A program made the position numbers and the translations under genes. A stretch of 64,000 nucleotides of DNA, taken from Elysia chlorotica (taxonomy: Eukaryota > Mollusca > Gastropoda > Plakobranchidae). The notes under the pieces are model-generated. The model was given only the letters and a program-made list of their open reading frames with translations, was not told where the DNA came from and ran no database searches. How positions within the stretch are numbered: the stretch's first letter is position 1; every line of letters begins with the position of its first letter. The DNA is taken from NCBI GenBank assembly GCA_003991915.1, contig RQTK01000172.1, forward strand, positions 187,754 to 251,753. Direction: 5' to 3'. Of the stretch, positions 37,731-50,372 are shown in pieces.

Positions 37731-37808
37731 TGTAACTAGGCCTAGTGAAGTATGATTGTAACTAGGCCTAGTGAAGTATGATTGTAACTAGGCCTAGTGA
37801 AGTATGAT
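37731..37808. repeat. Perfect 26-bp tandem triplication
   Basis: Three identical copies of a 26-bp unit starting tgtaactaggcctagtgaag. Each unit holds the palindrome ctaggcctag. Confidence 0.97.
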
Positions 37809-38110
37809 TGCTCTCGTAGTCCGTAATCGTCAATTGCATGGCAGCATTGTGGGTGCCATTTGACATCCACTAGTTCTGAGAGTGGCTGGCCCTAGTTGGC
37901 CAGTGGCCATTAGTGGAGCGCAGGCTTGCCAGGCAATCAATGAGCTCTGTGGACCGCTTACTTATTGTCAGCCGAAATCGTTGCCCGAGTTCGCGACCGC
38001 CTACGGGAAGACTCATTTCGTAACTCAAGCAGAGGGCCTGCAAAGCAGTCGGTCGCCTCAATCCCAGTTTGACCTTCACTCCAAAATTGGGTGTCAAACG
38101 ATTGCCACCA
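37809..38110. other. GC-rich island, frames on both strands
   Basis: About 300 bp near 50 percent GC in AT-rich surroundings, right after the 26-bp triplication. A 105-codon plus frame (37882-38199) and a 75-codon minus frame (37870-38097) overlap; neither has a recognised family. It could be an exon, a repeat piece or a regulatory island. Confidence 0.3.
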
Positions 38111-41100
38111 TAAATACATGTTTATATCTAATGTTTAGGTTTGGTACAAAAAACTCCACAAGGTATATTACGTTTAAACAACTGCACAATCGTCGTTAGC
38201 TCTATCTTCTTTACGAAACGATGTGTAGTTAAACCATCTTTACAGCACAAGGTTAAACAGATCAATTGAGGCACCAGAAGCTTTGTAAATTACTTCTGCT
38301 ATAAATCAACTTTTGCACTAGGTATAAAGATATAATACAACATACTTAAAAGCATACTTCAGTGCTTACCGCTTTCGATATAGTGATATGATACTTATAA
38401 GTAGGTTTAAATCAAACATATAGCTGGGCTATTGATGTATAACGGGTAATGTTTTACTTCGAAGTGTGACAGTCAGTCTTATATTACCATTTCCATGTGT
38501 TGTTTTTACTCTAAAGTAGCTTAAAAGTAATAACCAAAATCCAGTGCAGAATTACAATGTGAACCGTTGCTTGCTTGCTTGTTTTTTTTTCAGTGTTTTT
38601 ATTAGAATACTTTTTATAGTTGTGGTAAATATTGTTTTGCTAAAATGTCTTACTTTTAGCCTTACATTTTTCATACTACATTTCTACTGCTAAAATCACC
38701 AACCTAGTTTTGTCTTTGACAACAATTTACACATTGTAATAATGGTACATCGGCTTACTTTGAGCGTTTTTGTTTACTTTTTTAATTACCACCTAAACTC
38801 CTTCTAACAAAAGAGTCGGATTATTCGTAATGTCAGGTAGCGTTTTGAGCACTATTAGTTTTAAAAAACAAATTAGTAAATAAGATATAGATAAATTTTA
38901 CAGCTATTCTGTACAGATCTTGAATTTATTTTAGGTATGATAAAATTATGCTATCCATAGCAGAATATATTTCCATCCATAGCAGAATAGATTTTCCTTT
39001 TTGCATCTGCCTCATAATTTTATACAGACATTTTGAATTCCATCATATATTTATGTGTTTGATACCTAAAGTGATATTTAGTTTTAAAAAGTCAAAGAAA
39101 GTATATTAACCACTTGAATGTATTTATAACTTTTGGGATATAGTTAGATCACTAAGATTAAAACTGTCAATAATTCTTGTACCAAAAATAACCAACCCTA
39201 CTTCCCTAGAAACTTTTGAACTGTTTTATGTCTAAATAAGTACAGGCATTTGCGAGCTGAATTGGTCATGTGGCAAATTCTCTACTATTTTACCCCCCAA
39301 GAGATGCCCTACTAACAATACAATAATTGTAAGTTATAAAAATCGCTTCAAAGGAAGCAAAAACAACAGATTTTAATTTCAGGTGTAAAATTAGAAACAC
39401 AGAAACCAGGAATTTTCCTGTGAAATCAAACGTGCAACAGCATCAAGTTGAAAGGCAAAATTCTTTGATCTTTACTGCGGGAATGCTAGTGAACTAGAAA
39501 AACAGATGCAACGGTTAGAAATGGAACGAAGGACGAATAATTTGGCATGACCATCGGAAGCAATTAGCTAACAAGCCGTATTGTCAAGGTTTGCTTCCGC
39601 CCAAAGAATCGTACTGGCTTAGGCGATATTAAAAATCATGTAGGCACTTAAAGTTCGATAGTTTTCCTTCCATATATTTCTTTTATGTCCTGTGTTGTAC
39701 TCGATAACAAGAGAGCATAGCAAGCTGAAACAACTGATTTTATATCATGGCCTTGCCGTTTCTAGACCGTCTCGAGGAGACCATTAAGATTGTATTCCAA
39801 AATGACACGTCGGACATTCAGAATGTCATAAAGCATTTTTTTTGTTTTTCGTTTGATTATGTTTTAAAAGAATATTGTGTATTTTTTCGTCTTAAAGAAA
39901 CGGTTTTAGAACCAATACAAAACCATTTAAAGTAGATACTGTTTTTGCAATACATTTTTGAGGAAAAGCTAATGAAAAAAAAGAAGACGCGTCCAACTAT
40001 CGACTAATAACATAAAGCAAACCGCTGGTTATCCAATATAAAGCGTTCACAAAATAACACTCAGTATCAACACCACTTTCAGGAAAAAGTGAACAATAAT
40101 TGTAATGTCAACATAGAAAGACGCTTTGTTCCAGAAAAAGTCGATTTTTTGTCTGTCTATATGAAACTGATTTTTTCCACAAGATTTAAACTACTACTCT
40201 AATGTTGAAAAAATCATAAGCCGTAAGCTTTTTGGTTGAATAATATTTCCATTAAAATTGAAAGAAAACTGTGGAAAAAAATGTCAGTCAAATAAATGTT
40301 CAGGTTTTATTGTTATTATCAATAACTGAATATTAAAAAAAAATCGTCGTTAATAAAAAAAGAATAAAGCAATAACACTACACAGATTTTCATTAATGCA
40401 TACCATAAAGCAATTATATCACACACAACAGAGTAAAGCAGCACATAGCTCTTGCTACATGTACGGTTTATTTTTTGCACCTGGTATCATTTTACGGCGA
40501 GGTTCTTAAGTTTGCACTTAGCGAAAGGTAGCGCCTCTCTAGTCTTTTTACGCCTTCTCAGGTTAGCTGCAATAGTGCCCTAAAACTACCTTTAAATTTT
40601 TCTTCTAATTTATTTATCCCCTAAGTTTTACACACACATCTCTTTTCTCCAGCCTCTTGCACGGTTTTGCCTAGCAAGCTCTCTTGTCCTACTCTCTTCC
40701 CTACGCAAAATAGTTCTATAAATAGAACGCACTAAGTCTAGCGAAAAAAATTAATATGAAAACGGTTTCTGTTTTGCAGTCTGGGGTTTGGGAATAGGGA
40801 TGTTTTCGAGCTAAGAAGAGGTCCCATCCGCTAACATCGCATTTTAATTAGCCACACATGTGCATCAAGCAAAAGCGTAAAGATCTCGAGGAAATTATAC
40901 TCGAAGTTTAAAAACAAAGCTTACAAGTTTAGACAATTAATGTACTGTAAGCAATTGGAGCATACTTGTTTTTAAAAATCCAGATACAACTCTATGGTTG
41001 AATAGAGGCTGCAATTACACTTGGTCTATCATATATCTCTGTGTGTGTGAGTTTGTGTGTGTCTGTTTGTGTGTGTGTGTGTAATGAATGTTCAGGATAA

Positions 41101-44100
41101 CCAAAAACAAAAAGAAAACAACCAAAAAAAAAACAACAAATAATTAATTCATTTAAAACACCTTCACATTTTTCCATACATTTTAACACGTTTTTAAAAT
41201 AAACGCCGTTAATGGAAAAATACATACTTTAAATCGTATTGGTCGCTCCGTTTGCATTTTTTATTTGTTTAACGTGTAATAAACCTTTAGAGCATTTTAA
41301 AGGTAAAAGATGAAACTCTGAAAAATATTTTTTTTACGTTGGCATTTATTGGCATTTTAGATCACATTTGCTCAAATTACATCACTGACTCGAAGGCATT
41401 TTAGTTTATCGGAAAACAAAGAATCGTGAAAGAAAAAAAAAGCATTCAGTTTTTATTAAAATGATACGCAAAAACGTAATAAGCTATGATAATACAAAAC
41501 ATAAAGCAATCATCGATTTCAACATTGAAAGGTTGAATTTGATACCCTAACATGGGGCAAGGAATTGAGTTTCTTCTAAAGCAGACATTTATTATAATCA
41601 ACATCACTACTATGTTTTCCATTTATTATCCAACGGAATATGATACTAGTGCATTTATTTGATTTCAGAACCAATCTTAAACCCATTCCAAATGTATTTA
41701 AAAACGCCACGAAATGCATATTTTAATCATGTAAAAAAATGCGTTTTTCGAAAAAGCTAGTGCTATTTAAATAACGAATATTGTCGTGCGGTAGAGACTT
41801 GGAGACTCAAATTTAGTTGTTGCAAGCTCTGATTTACTCACTCATATCCGAGCACATTTTAGTTGATCTATAAATAACACTTTTTGACATGTTATAAAGC
41901 AACTTGAACTGCACAAGAAGCTTTTGTAGATCCATATTTTAAATGTAGCAAGATTGATTGGTGGACTCAAGAAATGGACCTAATTCTGAAAAGTGAGGAG
42001 ACGTGACGGTATCACCAATACCAACCAGCACGGTGTTGAATATGATTTTGTTTTATGTTGGTATCTCTGATCCATGTTTTCATGGTGAATAGCTCTTCTA
42101 AGGGAAATACTTCAAGAACAAGGCTTTTAAAATTAAAGGCAATCTCACTGTTAAACAAGGATACTCTGACTTGTTATAGCCTTGTACCTGATATTTTTTG
42201 ATAAACCGACAATCCAAATCAACCCTGCAGCTGATTGTGACAGTACAACACTTTATATTTTATCAAGGCACCGCAATGTATAAACACATGGAATCTCACA
42301 GAGTAAACCACATCAAGATATTAGTATTGCGGATGGACATATTTGGAAAATTAGACATGTGCATTAAACCTTCATGTAGTGCTCTATTAAAGGAATAATT
42401 AATATTATTTTAATGTGTTTCAACTAAAAAATCTAACCTTTCTTTCCTGATGGTTAATACTGATCCTAATTAGTCCTTAGTTGAAACTTTTCAATTTGGT
42501 CCTAAAGGTTTTTTAAACTCTAAATATTGAATCTTCCACCTCGTCAAATGATAAAAAAACAGAAACTGTTCTTCAGATCCAGCCATATAATAGGAAAGGT
42601 AAATACGGCCATATGATAGAAAAGGATAATCCCAGTAATTAATTGTCTGGACTTTTGAGAGCACGAACAGTTATAAGCACACGATTTGGGGAATTTCATA
42701 ATAATTTAAGGTTAACCATTAAAGATTGACGGGGTTGTCATCAAAAAGCAAAACAAAAACATAACCCTTTTATCACTTCACGGTCAGCAACATCAAGTTC
42801 CTCATGTGGAACCATGACGACAATAGATTGCCTATAACTATTTAGCTGGCTATTTTAGGTTAATATAAATTGGTCCAGAGTCAGTTGTATTATTTGCTTT
42901 GTTCATTAGGCAACCCTAAACGAGCCGATTGGCACAGGGCTATGCACAATTTCATATGTTCGGGGTTTGCTCATTAGGGACGCAGCATCGATTGATTATT
43001 GCACGGAAAAATGTCCAGATTTTTCGAGCCACATCAGGCCTGCCAACTGTAGGCGATAACATCGTATTATTCTAAAGATACTGTCCTCTTTGTAAAATGT
43101 TGTGGCTTTATCTGTAGACACTGATGGCTGATCGGTTGGCAGCTATACCAAAGAAGGCTCGGATTTTGCGTGGGTGTTGTCAACACCAACAGAAACTTAA
43201 GGATAGAAGATTACCTTGTCTTTAGGATGGGAAAAGAAACGTAAGGAAAAGAGTAAGAGTATAAAAAGGTGTAAGATGGAATATTGTGTTTTGTTGGGGT
43301 TATTGGAAAAAAAGGGGAGGGAAGGCGGAGACATGATAGTCTGATATTGATTCTAAAAGACGAGGAAAAAAACTATTTAAAACTTCAGATCACGAGCTTG
43401 GAAACCTGAGGACGTTTACATTTTGTTGGTTGTTGTTGTTGTTGTTATTGTTGTTGTTGTTCTTGTTATTGTTTTTGTTGATGCTAGTGATGATGGTGAT
43501 AGTGGTGGTGGTGATCATTGTTGTGATGGTGATTGAAAAAGTAACGAGAGAAAATTAGGGACGTCGTTAGATATGGCCACCGCAAAACTAAGATACGGTT
43601 ATACTTGTAGTAAAAATTTCAGGGAAGGTGTTATCTAGTCGCCTGTCAGAGGAAAGCGCCTTAACTAAGGTGGACGATTCCAGAATACCTAAACATCCAG
43701 TGTCCGCAAAATAAAAACAATTTTCCATTTTGTGGTATAGGCCTGGATCGTCATGTCAAAGCTGTTGGGAAAGACTTAATGGTAAAGGACGGGAAACGGC
43801 TTGATTCTTTTATTTTTTTCTATTTTTTGTTCTCTAAATTTTTTTCCTTAAAAAGAAATAACAATAATTATAAAATGTGATTTGTTTCGGTTCTAGTGAA
43901 AAACATTTTTGTATAAAAAGAATAGAATGTGGCTTTGCCAAAGCATAAATGGTACTAATACTGCAAGTGTTATCAATATACTATGTTAAGATCATTTATA
44001 GGGTAACCCTGAAGCAAATTACATTTGATGAATCTGAGGATCATCTCAAAGTTTACCTCCTCATCTTTTTGTCAAAGTATTTAGTTGATAATGACTATTC

Positions 44101-47100
44101 TCTCTTTTCAAGATTATTTTATGAATTCCTCCTCTGTGTGTGAGAATGTGCGTGTGTTTTTATGTGTGAATCCTCGTCCCTGTTAATCATAAATCGTAAA
44201 AAGGTTTTGTGAAAAAAGCTACAATAATTATACACTGTTTTCGAAATTTAAGAAAAAATTACAAAAGGATTTTTTTCTCCAGATTTAATCTTTTAATACG
44301 ATTCATGTTATGAATATGTATTGCTATTTTTAATGCTAGAAAGTGGTGCGGTGGAGCTTAACAAAATTGATGTATTTTAAACCAGAATTAGCATCTAAAC
44401 AAACATTCCGGTTGATTGAGTATATAATACATTTTCATTGCTAGAAAAATCCACCTAATTGGTACAAAAAGTTCAAATTTTAAATAATGAAATTGCTGGC
44501 ATTATATCTATGAGTTATACTGGTAATCCCCACTATTGTGTATGTGGTCGCAATTACAACTGACAGACTTTTGTTGTTGTTAGAAAACCCGCTTATAGCC
44601 GAAATGCTCTGACGGTGGAGTCTAAAAACTTTTTTTTTTTTAAGATAAAAGTATGAAACAGGTGTTTGTAGTACAAAACCAAACAATTTAGATAAAGACT
44701 GAGCAAAAACAACAATCTTCATTGCTGGGAAAAATCTAAATTATTGGTCCGACGAGTTACATTAATTTTTTTACCACGGAAACTAATTGCAACAAACTTA
44801 TGAGACTTGAAATGGTTGAGAGAAATTTATTGTTATTTTTGAGCGATTTTTAAAAATTGGATAAATTTAATTTTTGTATCACTCTATTTGAATACTAACC
44901 TTTCATAGATTTTTTGTTCGCCTTGTTGATATTCATAATGTCAAATTTAGTTTTTAATAAATTAACGAGAATGTTTTGTTACATCGGAAATTTTGCGCAT
45001 CTTTTAGCCCAATCAGCCTCTAAATTCCATGCAATCAAAATGTTTTACTTCAACTCCTGTATTTTCATTCTCTGATAGTAATTGGAAGCTTTTCCCTAAT
45101 GAGAAGAAGGCGGAAGTTGTTAACAATCTCTGCCAATACTAGTTTTTCTCTACTTGACTTTCATGACCTACGCGTAGATTTAGGTACTCTCATTGAATGA
45201 AAATCTTAAGAGAAAGAAAAAGTGAAACCACATTGCAAACAACGTTTGTCGCCACGGAATCAAGGAAGTAGGTCTTTAGAATAATACAGTTCATAGTGTT
45301 TCTAAAATTTTAATCAGTAAAAAAACACGAAATAACCTGCATTTATAATTTTATTTTTGGATGCGGCCTACTTAAACAAACGTCATTCAAATGCGGAAGT
45401 AAGTTGGATTCATTCCCACTATTACACTGGCAGTCTGACGCGTCATTAGAATATCATAATTGTCTCCTGAGGCAGCGATGTTGCAGCAAGCTATATATTG
45501 TCTATCAGTGTGGTTCTTAAAGTCAATCAAATTTAATAACACGGAAAAACACCCATTCATCAACTGATTCTTAAGTTGTGCACCCATAAAAAACAACTGC
45601 AGTAGAGTTAACTTTTCACCCACTCCACCCACCACCAGAACCAAAAAAAAACCCAAAAAAACAACAAAATAAAGAGACTAAATAGAAATTATGAAACTAG
45701 GACATGCATGTCCCGGGTGTTTTTGGACATCTTTTTTTTATGGATCTTGGGTACCAACTGAGCTTGCTTATGTCCGCTTCATTCTGCAGACTGGCGCTTC
45801 CGTAAGGTTATAAAGGGTTAATATTATATGTTTAAACTGACTAAGCATGATATGAGTTTATACTTCTATACCATTCATTTAAATCAATTTAAAGTGCAAA
45901 CTTAAGTAATAGAAGCTAAAATATTTTTAAAACTATAGTGCATCGTTAAAGAGAAATATCGATTCATGTGAAATTCTAGTGTAAATATGGATCCGGAATT
46001 TTTGTTATGTTGTTTTTATTAATGGACATCAGAACTAAAGTCGGCACCGCACAAGATCGTTATGAAACTAAGATAACTATTTTTTTCAAAATACATGGGG
46101 ATCATGTTTAAAAAAAAATTAACGCATCTTCCATTTGAATACGCCAAGGTCTGATTTATGCCATTTGTTGATTTCGTAATGTGTACCGTTAGCAGCTAGG
46201 CCTTGTTAAGTGTCACGATAGATTTATTGACAATTTTAAGTGTTGCCAAAATGAGATAGAGACATAACATCAATACTTTTCTTTATGTCTGTCATATCAG
46301 ACATGTTCTGACCATATGCCAATATTTCAAACAAAATAGATTTAAAAAAGAAAAGAAAACAAAAAAACAGACAAAAAACAATTCGACTATGATAAATTTT
46401 GCTTTCTTAATTAATCTTTCAGGCGCAAGCCTGCCATATTGAAATGTTTATTTTTACGATTGTTGCTTAATGTTTTGAGAGACAAAAATAATCAGTATAC
46501 TTTGATTTCAAAATCTCAATTTTTTTTGCCCGTTTCTTTTCTATATAACAAATATTGCATATACTTGCTTAAATTTGGTTTTGAGAGTCTGTGGTTACGG
46601 AAGTGGCAGGCCGGACACGAATAGTTTTTCTCCTTAAGTTTTTTTCTTTAATATAATACGATTTGGTCCATAGTAAATGCGTTCTTTATCTCCTTACGGT
46701 GAAAATATCAATCATTGCGGTGATTGATTTTTCACGAAATTTGGCGCTGATCTTCACTTATGGAAAGCTATTTTCTTAATAGGATTTTTGGTGATAATTG
46801 AAAATCTCTTTGCTTCTCTTATAGCGTTACAAATGGTCAGAAATCCAATTTTGTCAAATGGCATTAATTTATCTTTTTTGTGTTTATGTTTAAAAAATTG
46901 TATGTGTGTGTTTGGAAAGACAATGTAATCAATCCAATTTTGAAATACAATGACAGAGATATATAAACATACATGGTCACAAACGCAAACAGTTGCGTTA
47001 TTCTACTATGATATTTTTGTGTGCATGTAAGACAATAACCAAAACTTTGAAATGATTGTCTATTTAAAAAAAATGTAAACACGATTGAAATAGTTGCACT

Positions 47101-48432
47101 ATTATGTGTAAAATGTATACTTTAAGAACTCCTTATGTGGTATTATAGAAATTATAATATTGTGCTTCAATGTATCTAAAAATTGTTTGGTGGGTAACAA
47201 CCCATATTTAACTAATACGATAATTATCAAATCCAAACGTTTTTGTCGTATTTTATTTTTGTATCAGTGTTGCTCTAATGCGATTCAATGACAGGATATA
47301 ATCTCCACTTATATACAGAATGGGATGTCACTTTGTATGTAAACATTCATTAGTATTATTACAGGTAAGATAGAATCGTAGTAAAAGATGTTTAGAAAAA
47401 AGACCACAATTCCCGAAGACCAGCAGGCTTTTTAAATTTTGTTAGACGACTAAAGTGAAACTTGAAAGTGCACTGGTTTGGTTTTCAAAAGTAATTTCAT
47501 AGTTTTTACGCCCACTACTTTCATCAATAACAAAGAAACATAGGCTGAGTCCGCAATTTTTTAAAAGATTTCTGTGGCAACAACTGCAGATCAAACTTTG
47601 AACCTTCTACTCACTGAGATTTCAGGAGATTTGTCCATTCTATATCCATTTAATTGTTATTAACTCAAGGTTTTATTGGGAGGTTGATATTGTCATTGTG
47701 TAAAGATCTATACTTTCAAGTCTTTAGAAAATGCACTTTTTGCTTTGGTTAAACAGATTCCGACATGCAGAAATTTACAAGTAGATTTATATGTGCCAAC
47801 CATGAGCAACCAATAACGAAAATGACAGCCCCAAAAAAGAAGCGTAAAAACAATCATTAAAAGAAAGCGTCGAAAGGCGCGGTACGTTAAAGATGGCCAA
47901 AACAAGAATGCAGATCTGTTAACCATCTGCCTAAAAACATATTTATAACTGTAATAATGCATTTCTTACAATTATAAAATAATGTGGATAATATGAACAC
48001 TTCAATAGCTGGGTAGGTTGGCTAGTCAGTTGCATTATGCGCTATCTAATTTCTAACATACTCTAATACTTGTGTGTTTTAAAAATGAGAGCGGACACTG
48101 TGCCGCAGAACCCACTGTGTGATTTGCTCATATTGCCTGAGGCATTTATTATGGCGCAATCCCAGCATGCTTTTGTCTTGGTGTATTTTTGTGCTGCACT
48201 GGCACTAGTTAAACAAAAAATGTCAACAAATACAGCAAGCATGAAACGAAATGCACGACTACTCTTTTATTCATTTCTGCTTATATTTCCCTATGTTACA
48301 TCATCTATTTATGTATTTATCACGCTGTGTAGCTATGTATCAACATGTAGAGAGTATTTTATTTAATGATCAATATGTCTTCCCTCCCACTATCCCCCCC
48401 CCCCCAAACCACCCCTCTTTCTAGCCCGCTCC

Positions 48433-48477
<45 letters not shown>

Positions 48478-49088
48478 TATCTCTCTCTCCACCTTTCTCT
48501 CCTCTGCTCTCCACACAGTGTCTCTATATATAAGCCAATAAATATGCTTGTCTGTCTGCATCTCCACCTGTGAAATATCGGCATCAAAATTTGGTGTTAA
48601 ATGCGAATGATGTTTTGGATTATCTTCCAATTATCGGCTTCCTGTTTTGTTTGGACAATGTTATAGTTTTTTTTTTCAGCAGGCATCTGTTCATTAAACA
48701 CAGTTTGTGGTCATTGTCGATAAACCCCCACAATTTGATCCCTAAGACAAACTTTCAACGCCAGGTAGTTTCAACCGTGTTATTTAAACGAAGCAAATGA
48801 AGTATTTTCTTTCTATGTATTATTTATTCACTTAGGTGGAAATGTAATGATCTGCCTGTTTCAATTTTATTTTTAGATTATTGAGCATAAACGCATAAAT
48901 TAAAGTCTACTTGAAAATAATAAACAAATGCAGAGAAAGAATATATTATTGTAGCAAATATTCGACATTGTTGCGGCATCCCTGCATTTAACTTCTTACT
49001 GGTAGAAAACTGTTTTATACAGGATAAGAGCGTCTATACTTGTTCCTGTTTCAAGACTGACAGATAGTATACGTCATTACTTCTCTTG
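38111..49088. other. Gene desert, 11 kb
   Basis: AT-rich, almost free of the repeats seen further left. A (TG)n run is at about 41040-41083 and (CT)n at 48432-48473. A stretch around 42780-43190 has balanced composition and few frames. Frames of up to 98 codons (48070-48366) show no recognised similarity. Confidence 0.65.
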
Positions 49089-49345
49089 ACTTGGTTGTTT
49101 AACGTCTAACGTCAACACTATATATAATCATTATACTGTGAGCGGTCCCCAAGCCTCACATCTGACAATTTTGTGTGCTGCCACACACGAGACAGGGAAG
49201 AGAGATCTGAACTTCTGTATCACCGGGGCACATTATAGTGACACCGACAAAACCAGTGGGGGAAGAAATCGGAAAAAAAATAATTTTCGAAGATCGTGGG
49301 TTTCGAACCTCGGACCTCCCGATTGATGATATATGTACTACAGAC
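49089..49345 (-). mobile_element. SINE family A, near full length, just 3' of PACS
   Basis: Minus-strand copy: gtttaacgtctaacgtcaac, acatctgacaattttgtgtg, ctgccacacacgagacaggg, gtgacaccgacaaaaccagt, and a B box in gggtttcgaacctcgg. The head is diverged, with an A-rich insertion near 49270. Confidence 0.8.
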
Positions 49346-49889
49346 GAAAAGTGCAAACGGAATAACAGTTATTAAACCCTTTATGAGACACCCATATGCG
49401 TTCGTCAAAGTTCATGCCATCTGCATCTACAACAGAAAAAACGTACAGTACCTGCTAAAGATAGGTATTTAATTTTTTCTGTTTAGTATATAATTTTGTG
49501 GTGAATGTTTCTAGTACCTTTGCTTCAAATTCATTTATAGAACATTTTAAAAAAAATCGCAAAAACGTGCTGCTCTTTTTTCTAAAGCTGTAGAGCTGTT
49601 TTAGGCCCAGAGATTACTGGCTATAGAATAAATTTAAAAAAAAAATTGCTTAGATAAAAAAATAATATAACATGGTCTTAGAACCAAAAAAATATCAACT
49701 TTGTGTGTTAAAGTTCACATGAAGGTGGGCGGTGTAATTATAGAGTTATCAGACACTCAGCCTTATAACACAGGTATATATTTTGTTAGCTGTATGGTTG
49801 TGTATTATCTATTCAAACAAATGTTTAGTTATGTCGCTTTGTAAGTATACAGGCTAAGCAAAACTGTTTAAACAGTAACGTTGGGCTAA

Positions 49890-50256
49890 TTTTCGGAAAT
49901 TTGATTATTTAATAAAACAATAAAATGAAGGTTTTTTTAAAAATCTTGTTAGGGCAGCAAATCGCTATTAAATTAAGTTCGGTCAAACTTTCAAGTCAAA
50001 TATATGGTATGTTTGTGGGATTTTTTCTATAAAACAAGCAGTTTCTACTTGCAAGGTCTAATAAGTGGCAAGGAGTTTCCCATAGGCTGAGAGCTGCAAG
50101 GGGCGGGCATGGCTCAAATATCATCATTGGCTCTTTAGTCCGAGGCAGACTAGGCTGGTAAGCATCAGATGCAGCGAGTGATTTCTTTAAGGAACAACTA
50201 GGGGTAGCAGAATTTCTTTTCACTTTTGGTTGGGTCATTCCTAAATTTTGATTTGT
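49890..50256 (-). other. Likely 3' UTR of PACS
   Basis: Sequence after the stop codon. An ATTAAA-type poly(A) signal on the minus strand lies at 49908-49913, about 345 bp after the stop; no canonical AATAAA was noticed closer. An 80-codon open frame at 49996-50238 on the same strand has no recognisable similarity and is treated as UTR. The true end is not determined. Confidence 0.4.
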
Positions 50257-50372
50257 TCAAAGACAGTCCAAAGAACCAAAGACGACCACTGGGAAGTTTT
50301 TAACATGCGTTTGCCACTGGGAGGAGAGCTGGAAGAACTTGACACCTGTCCATTCCACACCGTCGACTAGAA
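50257..50372 (-). CDS. PACS: PACS last coding exon with stop
   Basis: Encodes [20 protein letters not shown], then [18 protein letters not shown] and a TGA stop at 50257-50259. Family: V.IDGVEWSD(I/V)KFFQLAAQW..HVKHFP. Acceptor ttataacccag; 116 nt. The last eight or so residues are not conserved, as in vertebrates. This exon lies 1.2 kb from exon 10, longer than the neighbouring introns. Confidence 0.95.
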
